Shown one piece after another: positions 43,651 to 52,775 of a stretch of 64,000 nucleotides of DNA. The position numbers and the translations under genes are program-made. Under the pieces are notes generated by a model. That model saw nothing but the letters and a program-made list of their open reading frames with translations. It had not been told where the DNA came from and ran no database searches. Location of the stretch: positions 1 to 64,000 of the forward strand of contig NZ_QJGZ01000029.1 in assembly GCF_003254585.1 (NCBI RefSeq), given 5' to 3'. Origin of the DNA: Flavobacterium sharifuzzamanii (GTDB taxonomy: Bacteria > Bacteroidota > Bacteroidia > Flavobacteriales > Flavobacteriaceae). Numbering within the stretch: the stretch's first letter is position 1; each line of letters begins with the position of its first letter.

Positions 43651-44976
43651 TTAGTAAGAGATGTAATAAATTTTCAGCTGAATTTTATTGTTGACATGTT
43701 TTTGATCACCTAGAACGATTCTATCAACAGATTGTGCAATTCCAGGCAATGTCAAAATAAGCGATGACCTTGAATCGGATTGTTTTAGCATTTCTTTCTG
43801 AAGAAAGTTTCCGATCGGAATGGAATACCCTACATTTTCATTAAATTCATCACTACTTTTGCTCAGCTTTCCATAAACCGAGGAACCTGCCGAATTTACA
43901 AGTGTTCCGCTTATTCTATTTAAATTATCTCCCACATAAACAGTTAGCGAATCTGCTAAAGGATATTTCTCCGAATAAGTATTATTGACCGGCTTAAGAA
44001 TTAATTCTGCATCTACTATGGCACCATTTGCAGAAATATTCTTAAACTGTTTTATATTAGGAAAATCGATCCGACAAGCAACACCAGTTCCAGATTGTAT
44101 AAATCCCTGATTATTGAGTAATGTACTGGATAGCGTACCCGTGGATACCGGTAGATTTTGCAGTAACGTTCCTGTCTTATCGAGCGAAATAGAATTAAAC
44201 TGCTTAGTGGCATCTAATATTGAAAAATCAATTATAAGTGGAGTTTCATCGTCTGTTTGATACTTCGAATAATATAATCGAACCTTACTTTCAGAAACAC
44301 TAAATCCGATAACATTCGAAGAACTTGAATTTTCTGGAACCAATACAAATCCCTTCAGATATTCTGTAAAGCTGTCAAAATCTGTAACTTCTCTTTTTTT
44401 TATTTTTTGAAAAAGAGCCTCACCAAATTCTTTACTCATTTGAATATTAATCGAATCTTTTTCCTTCGGTCTCGGTTTATAAGATATTTTACCCAAACTT
44501 TCTGGACTATAAGTCAGCGTTGAATTATTATAGAAATTATTATCATCTTTGTTTGGCTTAACTTTTTGAGTTAATCTATAAATATTGAATGTCTGCACTC
44601 TTGTAGTATCTCCGTAATAGTATTTGTCATACTTAAGAATCATAGAAATAGAGTCAAACACATAATTCACCGATTCTGTATCTGAACCTACGCTAGACAA
44701 AGCATAATTACTAGTAGAAAGCTGAAAATAGCTATCTGATTTTACTTTTCCGAAAATAGGATCATCGTAATTTCCTATTAGAATTCTTCCTCGGTTAGAA
44801 GTTGCCAGTGAATCAAAATTAATTGTCGACATGTTGACTGTCACCGTATCAATCAAAATCACTTTATTGCTTAAAGCCAAATAATCTGACCCAACAGTAA
44901 ATTCTCCAGTATCTGTATCTGTACCACATGAAAATAAGGTCAGTAAAAAAAGCAGTATCAATATAAACTTGTGCAT
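43651..44976 (-). CDS. DUF4270 family lipoprotein
   Basis: This 441-residue lipoprotein (ILLFLLTLFSCGTDTDTG) belongs to the DUF4270 family. SRGRILIGNYDDPIFGKVKSDSYFQL near residue 65 is family-like. A long beta-rich body ends with DQKHVNNKIQLKIYYISY. DUF4270 proteins are common in Flavobacteriia, often beside an outer-membrane protein as here. Function unknown. Confidence 0.9.
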   Translation of the reverse strand: MHKFILILLFLLTLFSCGTDTDTGEFTVGSDYLALSNKVILIDTVTVNMSTINFDSLATSNRGRILIGNYDDPIFGKVKSDSYFQLSTSNYALSSVGSDTESVNYVFDSISMILKYDKYYYGDTTRVQTFNIYRLTQKVKPNKDDNNFYNNSTLTYSPESLGKISYKPRPKEKDSINIQMSKEFGEALFQKIKKREVTDFDSFTEYLKGFVLVPENSSSSNVIGFSVSESKVRLYYSKYQTDDETPLIIDFSILDATKQFNSISLDKTGTLLQNLPVSTGTLSSTLLNNQGFIQSGTGVACRIDFPNIKQFKNISANGAIVDAELILKPVNNTYSEKYPLADSLTVYVGDNLNRISGTLVNSAGSSVYGKLSKSSDEFNENVGYSIPIGNFLQKEMLKQSDSRSSLILTLPGIAQSVDRIVLGDQKHVNNKIQLKIYYISY

Positions 44977-45207
44977 AATCTAATTTTTGAGCAAATATAA
45001 ATTGCACACTTTGGCGACACACTATAACATATACTATCAAGCTTTTTTAAGCTACAGACTGCACAAAACAGTCTACAACCTAAATTCTATTCTAAAATTT
45101 TAATTCGGCCGTAAAAACGACGATTTTGTCTATCAAAATACGTCATACATATATCTTCTTTTTTTTAAGGACTTCATCCGTCTAATTTTGAGCCAATAAA
45201 ATAAATA

Positions 45208-46050
45208 ATGAAAGTACGGTTTTTAATTTGTTCTCTTTTTTTGATTTCATTTTTAGGTTTAAAAGCTCAAGGAAATTTTAGCGCAGCTATTAATTTCAAA
45301 ACTGAGCCGACAGAAAAGATAAATTTTAACGAAACAAACATTGTTGTTTTTTATCAGAAAAAAATAGGAACAAAAAGCAAAATAGCGAACACGTTAGAAT
45401 ATTCTAATCTGAAGGTGAATTACGAATTGAATCCCTATAATTTTTATGCCGATCAGGACAAATTCAACCAAATTAAAAACAAGTTTGAATATTCATCTGA
45501 AATAGCAGAAAAGACAAAATGGAAGATTTCAGTTATTCCAACAGCAAATTTTCAGAGTAAACTGGATTTTTCAGATGTTACTGTTTTAGGAAGTTTAGAA
45601 ATAAGTCAACATATTAGTTCAAAACTGACTGTAATTGCTGGTGCTGGCCGAACATCAATTTTTGGAGCACCAAAGATTACACCGATTGTTGCTTTTGATT
45701 ATAAAATGAATGAAAAAACCAATTTTAGAATAGGATTCCCAGATTCGAAAATTTCTTATTCTAATAATGATCGAAACAAATTCAGTCTGACGAATAGTTT
45801 TAATGGAAACTTTTATCATTTAGACGAAACATCAAGCACAGAAAACAATGCCGAAAAAGCCATTTTATCACAAATGACTTCGGCTTTAGAATACGAAAGA
45901 AATGTTGGAGGCAATTGGTTTTTAAATTTTAAAGGTGGTTATGATTTCAACAAAAAGTACAATTTACTTGACGGCAGTGACCATAAAATATACAACTATA
46001 ATACCGGAAATGGTTACGTTTTAGGAATCGGGATCAAATACAAACAATAA
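45208..46050 (+). CDS. Outer-membrane beta-barrel protein, DUF6268-like
   Basis: This 280-residue exported protein (FLGLKAQ) has short alternating amphipathic strands ending GYVLGIGIKYKQ, a porin-like layout that resembles the DUF6268 family. It is the first gene of a run with the Kelch lipoprotein, DUF4907, LytS kinase, dioxygenase-like protein and LytTR regulator. The spacing to the Kelch gene is 14 bp. Its job in the cluster is unknown; a surface sensor component is inference. Confidence 0.75.
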   Translation: MKVRFLICSLFLISFLGLKAQGNFSAAINFKTEPTEKINFNETNIVVFYQKKIGTKSKIANTLEYSNLKVNYELNPYNFYADQDKFNQIKNKFEYSSEIAEKTKWKISVIPTANFQSKLDFSDVTVLGSLEISQHISSKLTVIAGAGRTSIFGAPKITPIVAFDYKMNEKTNFRIGFPDSKISYSNNDRNKFSLTNSFNGNFYHLDETSSTENNAEKAILSQMTSALEYERNVGGNWFLNFKGGYDFNKKYNLLDGSDHKIYNYNTGNGYVLGIGIKYKQ

Positions 46051-46064
46051 ATATTAAATACACT

Positions 46065-47072
46065 ATGATTAATCTAAAAAAAGGAATTTTATTCGCAGCG
46101 CTTTTTTCAAGCCTCTTTTTTATAAGCTGCAGCAATGACGATGACGATGATGATTTGGTAGGAAACTGGATTAAAAAATCAGCCTTTGATGGCCCTGCAA
46201 GATCTAGTGCCACAAGTTTTGTTATTGGAGATTATGCTTATGTAGTTGGCGGCTATACAGGCGATGTTTATTTAAAAGATTTATGGGTTTACAACTCAAA
46301 TGGAGATTATTGGGAACAGAAAGCTGATTTTGGCGGTGTTGGAAGAAGTTCTGCTTCTAGTTTTGCACTAAATGACAAAGGATATGTGGGCCTTGGTTAC
46401 GATGGAACAAACAAACTGAAAGACTTTTACCAATATGATCCTTCTGCAAATAGCTGGACACAAAAAACAGATTTTGCAGGAACAGCTCGTTACGCTGCCG
46501 TAGGTTTTCAGGTTGATGGCAAAGCGTATTTTGGAACAGGTTATGACGGAAATTATTTAAAAGATTTTTATCAGTACGATGATCAGGCCAATACTTGGAC
46601 ACTTGTAAATGGTTTTAGCGGTAACAAAAGACGCAATGCGACTGTGTTTACAATTGCAGACAAAGCATATTTGGTAACGGGCGTGAACAATGGCGTTTAT
46701 CAAGAAGATTTCTGGGAATTTGATCCAGCAACAGATGTTTGGACAAGAAAACGTGATATAGACAAAGATACAGATGACGATTACAGCTACAATGACGATT
46801 ATGCGATTGTGCGTTCTAATGCTTCGAGTTTTTCTATGAATGGCTTAGGATATGTTGTAGGAGGTGAAAACATCAAAACAGTTTGGGAGTATAATCCATC
46901 AACTGATTTATGGACAGAAAGAACTCCGATGGAAGGCGCTACAAGAACTGATGCTGTTGGTTTCTCAATCAATAATCGCGGTTTCTATATGCTAGGAAGA
47001 GTTGGATCTACTTACTTTGATGATGCTTGGGAATTTAAGCCATTAGACGAACAAAGTGATGATGACAACTAA
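46065..47072 (+). CDS. Kelch-repeat lipoprotein
   Basis: This 335-residue lipoprotein (SLFFISCSNDDDDDD) is followed by at least six Kelch-type blades. Each has a glycine pair and an aromatic motif of the form DFYQYDPSANSWTQKTDF, with YVVGGYTGDVYLKDLWVYN as the first. Kelch propellers bind ligands or partners. The lipid anchor and Asp-rich linker place it on the membrane, possibly on the surface. The 3' end overlaps the next start by 14 bp. Confidence 0.9.
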   Translation: MINLKKGILFAALFSSLFFISCSNDDDDDDLVGNWIKKSAFDGPARSSATSFVIGDYAYVVGGYTGDVYLKDLWVYNSNGDYWEQKADFGGVGRSSASSFALNDKGYVGLGYDGTNKLKDFYQYDPSANSWTQKTDFAGTARYAAVGFQVDGKAYFGTGYDGNYLKDFYQYDDQANTWTLVNGFSGNKRRNATVFTIADKAYLVTGVNNGVYQEDFWEFDPATDVWTRKRDIDKDTDDDYSYNDDYAIVRSNASSFSMNGLGYVVGGENIKTVWEYNPSTDLWTERTPMEGATRTDAVGFSINNRGFYMLGRVGSTYFDDAWEFKPLDEQSDDDN

Positions 47073-47391
47073 AATTAAAAAATTCTTCTGGACATTACTC
47101 CAGAAGAATTTAATCGTTTTTGCGCTTCTTTTACTTTTTATTGCCTGCGCAAAAAAAGAAGCTTTAAGAACCGCGTCTTTTAAAACAAATTCTGGATGGG
47201 GCTACACAATAGCTTACAAAGAAAAAATTGTAATTAAACAGTCTATCATTCCAGTAATAAGTGATACTAAAAGTTTTGAAACTGAGAGAGATGCTTTGAA
47301 AGTTGCTAATCTAGTAAAGCAGAAACTCAAACAAAACTTATCCCCAACGGTAACCAAAAATGAACTAATTTTATTAAAAATAAAATTGTAA
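47059..47391 (+). CDS. DUF4907 domain-containing small lipoprotein
   Basis: This small protein (about 110 residues) has a lipoprotein-like signal (LLLLFIACAKKE). A single DUF4907 domain follows: GWGYTIAYKEKIVIKQSIIPVISDTKSFETERDALKVANLV. The frame offers GTG at 47056, ATG at 47059 and ATG at 47062; ATG at 47059 was taken. DUF4907 genes often sit beside Kelch genes in Flavobacteriia. The stop is directly followed by the kinase gene. Function unknown. Confidence 0.85.
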   Translation: MMTTKIKKFFWTLLQKNLIVFALLLLFIACAKKEALRTASFKTNSGWGYTIAYKEKIVIKQSIIPVISDTKSFETERDALKVANLVKQKLKQNLSPTVTKNELILLKIKL

Positions 47392-48507
47392 ATGCAGATC
47401 GATACCATTAAAAATACAGGCTACAACAAAATACTATTCCATTTTATGATATGGATTTTCTTTATTTTGACTTCTCTAATTCAATTTTACGAAAGTCCAT
47501 TTAGGCTAGACAATGATTTTTACGCTCAATGGCTTTCTGGAATTTTATTGTTTTATCTGAACTATTTTTATTTGGTTCCAAATTATTTGCTGCAAAAAAA
47601 ATATTGGCTGTATGGTGCATTTGCTATTGGTCTGATTGCACTATTTATGGCAATACGATTAAATTATTTTGTTCCTGAATTTAGACATTTAAGACCCGAA
47701 AAAATGATGCATTCTGAGACCATTATTCGTGATCCTCATTTTTTTCCAAGAGATGGTAAAATGCATCACAGAATAGAAATGAGACAGCCTCTTTTCTTTA
47801 AAATTGCTCCTTCATTTTTTTACATTCTGATTATTACGATCTCAGCCATTATTAGAACATTGACTGAATTTTACAATAATCAGCAAAATAAACTGATTGC
47901 CGAAACTCATCGAACAAATACCGAATTGATTTATTTGCGCAAACAAACCAATCCGCATTTTTTATTTAATTCTTTAAACAGTATTTATTCTCTCGCACAC
48001 AAAAAATCTGATTTGGTCCCTGATGCCATCGTAACCTTGTCTGAGCTTATGCGGTATATGCTGTATGAGACCGACAACAAAACGGTGGCTTTAGAAAAAG
48101 AGGTCAATTATATTCAGAATTATATCGAATTGCAAAAGCTGCGATTAAACAATATTGAAGACATTGTAATCAATGTTCATGGCGATACTAAAAACAAGTT
48201 TATTGAGCCTTTACTACTAATTTCTTTTGTAGAAAATGCCTTTAAATATGGAACTGATTATAAAGGCGCTGCTCACGTAAAAATCAAGATTCTGATTACA
48301 GATCACAATCTTGACTTTTGGATTGAAAACACCATTGAAAATTACGTGAAAGATCCTGAAAACTCAGGAATTGGATTGGTAAATATCCAAAACCGTCTTG
48401 ATCTTCTGTATCCAAACGCGCATGAACTGACCATTACACAAGATAATAATTATTACCGAGTTCATTTGAATTTAAAGTTAGACGAAATTAAAACCGCAAT
48501 ACACTAA
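47392..48507 (+). CDS. LytS-type sensor histidine kinase
   Basis: This 371-residue membrane sensor kinase has four membrane helices (about 15-35, 42-60, 66-88, 133-157). A His_kinase domain follows with His189 in RKQTNPHFLFNSLNSIYSL. The C-terminal ATPase has FVENAFKYG and GIGLVNIQNRLDLLYP. It should phosphorylate a LytTR-type regulator, and one is encoded two genes downstream. Its start overlaps nothing and follows the DUF4907 stop immediately, so the cluster reads as one transcript. Confidence 0.93.
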   Translation: MQIDTIKNTGYNKILFHFMIWIFFILTSLIQFYESPFRLDNDFYAQWLSGILLFYLNYFYLVPNYLLQKKYWLYGAFAIGLIALFMAIRLNYFVPEFRHLRPEKMMHSETIIRDPHFFPRDGKMHHRIEMRQPLFFKIAPSFFYILIITISAIIRTLTEFYNNQQNKLIAETHRTNTELIYLRKQTNPHFLFNSLNSIYSLAHKKSDLVPDAIVTLSELMRYMLYETDNKTVALEKEVNYIQNYIELQKLRLNNIEDIVINVHGDTKNKFIEPLLLISFVENAFKYGTDYKGAAHVKIKILITDHNLDFWIENTIENYVKDPENSGIGLVNIQNRLDLLYPNAHELTITQDNNYYRVHLNLKLDEIKTAIH

Positions 48508-48519
48508 AGAAAACTGATT

Positions 48520-49230
48520 ATGGACAGAAAAAAATTCATCCGAAATGGTATTTTGGGCATTGCTTCATTGGCAACAGCTTCAAAATTTTTAGAATCTTGT
48601 TCTAAAAGTGACAACGACGATACTGACACAAGCAATTCTGGAGATGGAAGCTGCACGGTTTCTCCTTCAGAAACAAAAGGTCCGTTCCCTATTAAAACGC
48701 CAAGTCAATTGGTTTTAGAAAACATCAAATCTGACCGTGTTGGAATTGCGTTATTGATTAATTTAAAAATCGAAAACAAAAATAATAATTGCGAACCTCT
48801 TTCGGGGGTTTTAGTAGATGTTTGGCATTGTGACAAAGACGGAAATTATTCTGAATATGGCGGCACGCAAATGCAACAAACCGATTACACTTCTGTCCAT
48901 TTCTTGAGAGGAAGACAGACTTCAAACACTAATGGAGAAGTTTCTTTTATCTCAATTTATCCTGGCTGGTATCAAGGAAGAGCTCCACACGTGCATGTAG
49001 AAATTTTATCAAGTACAGGCACTTCTTTGTTAGTAACTCAGATTGCGTTTCCAGAAACCATTTCGAGTCAAGTTTACGCAAGCACCAATTATGTAGCACA
49101 TGGACAGGCAGATACCGCAAATACAAAAGATAATGTTTTTGCCGACAGTTTGTCTGAAGAACTAGCTACAATAACAGGCAATCTAACAGATGGTTATACG
49201 CTTACAAAAACGATAACCGTTAACGCATAA
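48520..49230 (+). CDS. Intradiol ring-cleavage dioxygenase-like lipoprotein
   Basis: This 236-residue protein has a lipoprotein-like signal (RKKFIRNGILGIASLATASKF, then SCSK). A Lys-Arg-Lys twin-arginine-like start is only weakly seen. The remainder resembles intradiol dioxygenases (protocatechuate/catechol type). Candidate ferric ligands are Tyr in GNYSEYGG, Tyr in GWYQGR, and the two His in APHVHVEI. Secreted members exist in Bacteroidota but substrates are unproven. It sits between the kinase and its regulator gene, probably in the same operon. Confidence 0.85.
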   Translation: MDRKKFIRNGILGIASLATASKFLESCSKSDNDDTDTSNSGDGSCTVSPSETKGPFPIKTPSQLVLENIKSDRVGIALLINLKIENKNNNCEPLSGVLVDVWHCDKDGNYSEYGGTQMQQTDYTSVHFLRGRQTSNTNGEVSFISIYPGWYQGRAPHVHVEILSSTGTSLLVTQIAFPETISSQVYASTNYVAHGQADTANTKDNVFADSLSEELATITGNLTDGYTLTKTITVNA

Positions 49231-49335
49231 TGTTGATTTGTAAAAACCAGTATTTTATGAAAATTTTAAAACTTAATTTACTGGTTTCAAATTACTTTTG
49301 AATTCAGAATAAATTAAAAAAACAATTTAGAAAAA

Positions 49336-50049
49336 ATGAAATGTGTAATTATTGATGACGAACCTTTGGCTGTAGAACTATTGCAGGATTTTGTCAAAAA
49401 AGTAGATACTTTGGAACTGATTAGCACTTTCAATAATGCTATTGATGCCGTTTCGTTTATCAATCAGAATAATGTTGATTTGATTTTTCTGGATATTCAG
49501 ATGCCTCATTTTTCTGGAATAGATTTTTTAAATACCATAGAGAAAAAGCCTTTGGTTATTTTTACAACTGCTTATTCTGATTATGCTGTAGAAGGATTTA
49601 ATCTCGGAGCAGTTGATTATTTAGTAAAACCAATACCTTTTCATCGATTTCTAAAGGCAGTTGTTAGAGCACAACAGGTTTTACAGCCTGTAACAACTCA
49701 AGCACTTGCCGAAAACAATAATACGCCTGAAATAGAACAGGATTTTATGTTTGTTCGCGCTGAATATGAAAATGTAAAATTGAATTTTGCCGATATTCTT
49801 TTTATTGAAGGTCTTAAAGATTATGTCAAAATTTACACTACAGATAATAAATTCACACTGACTTTAATCAGCTTGATCAAACTTGAAAATCTGCTTTCAA
49901 GCAAAGGTTTCGCAAGAATTCACAGATCGTATATTATCAATATCAAACATGTAAAATCGATTCAGAAAAACAAGGTATTAATAAGCGATAAAAGAATTCC
50001 TATCAGTGAAAGCTATAAAAGCACTTTCTTCGAAAAAATCAACCTTTAG
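49336..50049 (+). CDS. LytTR-family response regulator
   Basis: This 237-residue response regulator has a receiver domain with acidic Asp7/Asp8, phospho-acceptor Asp53 in LIFLDIQMPHFSG, and Thr/Lys in IFTTAYSDY and YLVKPIPFHRFLKAV. A C-terminal LytTR DNA-binding domain follows (from about 140: VKLNFADILFIEGLKDYVKIY). It is the likely partner of the LytS kinase upstream. A 105-bp gap separates it from the dioxygenase gene, so a separate promoter is possible. Confidence 0.93.
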   Translation: MKCVIIDDEPLAVELLQDFVKKVDTLELISTFNNAIDAVSFINQNNVDLIFLDIQMPHFSGIDFLNTIEKKPLVIFTTAYSDYAVEGFNLGAVDYLVKPIPFHRFLKAVVRAQQVLQPVTTQALAENNNTPEIEQDFMFVRAEYENVKLNFADILFIEGLKDYVKIYTTDNKFTLTLISLIKLENLLSSKGFARIHRSYIINIKHVKSIQKNKVLISDKRIPISESYKSTFFEKINL

Positions 50050-50068
50050 TTTATGAAATTCCAATAAA

Positions 50069-50116
50069 AAAAATCCAAATTCCAAAAAGCTTACATGTTT
50101 GGAATTTGGATTTTTC
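50069..50116. terminator. Bidirectional terminator between the LytTR gene and the carbonic anhydrase gene
   Basis: A 16-bp stem, AAATCCAAATTCCAAA / TTTGGAATTTGGATTT, with an 11-nt loop and T/A runs on the outside. It ends both convergent genes. Confidence 0.85.
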
Positions 50117-50136
50117 TGTTTTGAGATTTTATATTT

Positions 50137-50655
50137 TTATTTTTCTTCTTTGAACCAGCTAGAATACATCACGTAATTGTTTGAAATGCGCCCTATTTCG
50201 CCTGCAAAATCAGACTGATCAATGTCTTTTACTTTTTTTGCAGGAACACCAGCGTAAATACTTCCAGAAGTTACAACCGTATTTTGGGTTACTACAGCTC
50301 CAGCAGCAATTATAGCATTGCTTTCTACCACACAATTATCCATTACAATTGCTCCCATTCCGATCAAAACATTATCATGAATCGTACAGCCGTGCACAAT
50401 GGCATTGTGACCAATTGATACGTTATTTCCAATAATAGTTGGGTGTTTTTGATATGTGCAATGAATTACAGCGCCATCTTGAATGTTTACTTTGTTTCCA
50501 ATTTTAATAAAATGAACATCTCCTCTCACAACAGCATTAAACCAAACACTGCAAGATTCTCCAAAAGTAACATCTCCAACAATAGTAGCATTTTCGGCCA
50601 CATAACAATCCTCTGGAATAAGAGGCGATTTTCCGTTTACAGATTTAATAAGCAT
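50137..50655 (-). CDS. Gamma-carbonic anhydrase family protein
   Basis: This 172-residue left-handed beta-helix protein has hexapeptide repeats from about residue 20 (ATIVGDVTFGESCSVWFNAVVRGD). The typical metal-ligand His positions are in IHCTYQKHPTIIGNNVSIGHNAIVHGC. It resembles the YrdA/PaaY group of gamma-carbonic anhydrase-like proteins, many of which have no proven activity. It is encoded 10 bp from PorP/SprF on the same strand; any functional link is unknown. Confidence 0.92.
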   Translation of the reverse strand: MLIKSVNGKSPLIPEDCYVAENATIVGDVTFGESCSVWFNAVVRGDVHFIKIGNKVNIQDGAVIHCTYQKHPTIIGNNVSIGHNAIVHGCTIHDNVLIGMGAIVMDNCVVESNAIIAAGAVVTQNTVVTSGSIYAGVPAKKVKDIDQSDFAGEIGRISNNYVMYSSWFKEEK

Positions 50656-50665
50656 AATAATAATT

Positions 50666-51655
50666 TTAGTTAACTGCAGGACAATTACAGTCGTAACGTT
50701 CTTTTCTACAGAATAAATTAACTCCTAAAGTAATTTGATGAAAGCCGCCTGTATCGAACTTAACATCTCCCATTAGCTGAGTATAAGTATAAGCAAACAT
50801 AAAGTTCTTGAAATTAACTCCAACAATTGGTGTAAAGTATTGTATTTTTTGAGATGACACTCCACTTCCAGAAACATATTGTGCGCCATCAAAACCTCTT
50901 CTATAAGATAAAGCCGCCCATAGACTTCCAAAATCCATGCTTTTGTAGGCTTTCATATTCAAATCAAGTGTTTTTGCTTTTGTCTGATCAAACAGCTGAA
51001 AAAGAATAGAAGGCTCCCAAGTCCAACTGCTGTTTTTTCCAAACACATAACCAGCACTAAATAAAAACTTTCTAAGATTATCACTTTCGTAATCTGTATA
51101 TAGTTCTCTTCTAGTTTCTAACAATCCTTGAACTGTTGCATGCGCATAGAAATCCAAATAATTATACGAAGCTCCAATATCAAGATTAAAATAAGAATCT
51201 TTCTGAATCGATCCAAATACAATTGGATCAAAAGTTCCTCCAAATTTTGTTTCGTCCAGTTGGCTTTGTATTAAACCACCACTAATACCAAAAGACAACT
51301 GATTTAAATCTAGTTCATCTCTCGAAAACATAATATGGTGTGCATATGTTAGTTTCACACCTTTTTGAGAATGATATCCGTTTTTATCATTAAAAAGAAT
51401 TATACCAGCTCCAGAACGTTCCCCAATTCTTCCGTTAAAACTTAAAGTCTGTAGTGATGGAGCTTCTTCTTCCCCAAACCATTGTTTCCTAGCTGTTAAT
51501 CGTACTTTGGCACAGTTTGCAGCACCAGCCATTGAAGGGTGAATAAGGTAATAATTATCAGACAAATAATCAGAATAAACAGGTATTCCCTCCTGAGAAT
51601 AAGAGTAAAAAGCAGTAATGAGAAAAATTAATAAAACCTTGATTTTTAATTTCAT
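50666..51655 (-). CDS. PorP/SprF family type IX secretion outer-membrane protein
   Basis: This 329-residue exported beta-barrel of the PorP/SprF family has a signal peptide (IFLITAFYSYSQ). Family-like YSDYLSDNYYLIHPSMAGAANCAKVRLTARKQW and repeated strands end with FHQITLGVNLFC. SprF-type proteins are needed to secrete type B cargo with the T9SS. Usually they neighbour a large adhesin; here the only type B cargo in the window is at 4325. The tail has a Cys-rich KERYDCNC motif. Confidence 0.9.
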   Translation of the reverse strand: MKLKIKVLLIFLITAFYSYSQEGIPVYSDYLSDNYYLIHPSMAGAANCAKVRLTARKQWFGEEEAPSLQTLSFNGRIGERSGAGIILFNDKNGYHSQKGVKLTYAHHIMFSRDELDLNQLSFGISGGLIQSQLDETKFGGTFDPIVFGSIQKDSYFNLDIGASYNYLDFYAHATVQGLLETRRELYTDYESDNLRKFLFSAGYVFGKNSSWTWEPSILFQLFDQTKAKTLDLNMKAYKSMDFGSLWAALSYRRGFDGAQYVSGSGVSSQKIQYFTPIVGVNFKNFMFAYTYTQLMGDVKFDTGGFHQITLGVNLFCRKERYDCNCPAVN

Positions 51656-51774
51656 AAAGACAATATTGTTTCAATATAATTTTTACTCTTGCAATTTAAC
51701 ACGATTTATTTGAAAAGAGTCTTAATTATTTCATTAAAAAATCAAATATAGCCATTAGTAGAAAATAACTTTAG

Positions 51775-51782
51775 TAAATTTG
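51775..51782 (+). promoter_or_regulatory. -7 element of nfu
   Basis: TAAATTTG lies 16 nt before the nfu start codon. No consensus TTG was seen at the proper spacing. Confidence 0.45.
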
Positions 51783-51798
51783 CGAAAAATATATTACC

Positions 51799-52698
51799 AT
51801 GACTAAAATCACTATAAAAGAGACTCAAAATCCAACTATTTTAAAGTTTGAGTTTGAGGATTTCATTACTCAGAATCAAAACTTTGAGTTCAAAAATATC
51901 GATGAAGCAGAAGCTTCTCCGCTAGCACAGCAATTATTCTATCTGCCATTTGTTAAAACAGTTTATATTTCTGGAAATTTTATCGCTATCGAAAGATATA
52001 GCATCGTCGATTGGGATGATGTAAAAGATGCTGTAGCGGAACAAATCAGTGCTTTTGTTGACAAAGGTGGCGTTATCATTAAAATCGATGAAACAAAACC
52101 AAAAAAACAGCCTATTACGGTATACGGAGAAACAACTCCAAACCCTTCTGCATTGAAATTTGTTGTAAGCAGAATGCTTACTCGCAATGCGGTAGAATAT
52201 AAAAATATTGATCAGACTGCTTCTTCTCCATTAGCTCAGGAATTATTCAAATTCCCTTATGTGAAAGAAATTTTTATTGATGAAAATTATATTTCAGTAA
52301 CAAAATATGAAATCAATAACTGGGATGAAATTACTTTGGAATTAAGAACTTTCATTAAACAATTTATAGAAAACGGAGGAACTGTTTTAGATGAAAGTTT
52401 AATTGAAACTAAAGCTAAAACTGAAGCAACAAAAGATGAAGCTTTTGACAAATTGGATGTTACATCACAGCAAATCATTAACATCTTAGAAGAATACGTA
52501 AAACCAGCTGTAGCTGCAGATGGTGGAAATATTGCTTTTGAATCTTATAACGAGGATGATAAAACGGTAAAAGTATTATTGCAAGGTGCTTGCAGCGGTT
52601 GCCCTTCTTCTACATTTACTTTAAAAAGCGGTATCGAGAATATGCTGAAAAGCATGTTAAATGATGAAGCTATTAAAGTAGAAGCTGTAAATGCTTAA
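51799..52698 (+). CDS. nfu: NifU family iron-sulfur cluster scaffold (Nfu)
   Basis: This 299-residue protein carries two N-terminal Nfu_N-like domains (about 1-95 and 105-190; each has ASPLAQ.LF.FPYVK.I and an IDNWDE segment). A C-terminal NifU-like domain has the cluster motif CSGC at 265-268 (GACSGCPSS). It scaffolds Fe-S clusters for delivery to apoproteins. The 3' end and terminator are partly repeated beyond the T6SS island at 59873-59978, with three amino acid changes and a five-residue loss. Confidence 0.95.
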   Translation: MTKITIKETQNPTILKFEFEDFITQNQNFEFKNIDEAEASPLAQQLFYLPFVKTVYISGNFIAIERYSIVDWDDVKDAVAEQISAFVDKGGVIIKIDETKPKKQPITVYGETTPNPSALKFVVSRMLTRNAVEYKNIDQTASSPLAQELFKFPYVKEIFIDENYISVTKYEINNWDEITLELRTFIKQFIENGGTVLDESLIETKAKTEATKDEAFDKLDVTSQQIINILEEYVKPAVAADGGNIAFESYNEDDKTVKVLLQGACSGCPSSTFTLKSGIENMLKSMLNDEAIKVEAVNA

Positions 52699-52719
52699 TC
52701 TCATAAAAACATTATGTTC

Positions 52720-52747
52720 AAAGCGTCTCAATGAGACGCTTTTTTTG
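52720..52747 (+). terminator. Terminator of nfu
   Basis: A 10-bp stem, AAAGCGTCTC / GAGACGCTTT, with an AAT loop and a run of T. The same stem recurs at 59956-59978. Confidence 0.85.
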
Positions 52748-52775
52748 TATTTTTCAAGAACATTTTGGGTTCTTC

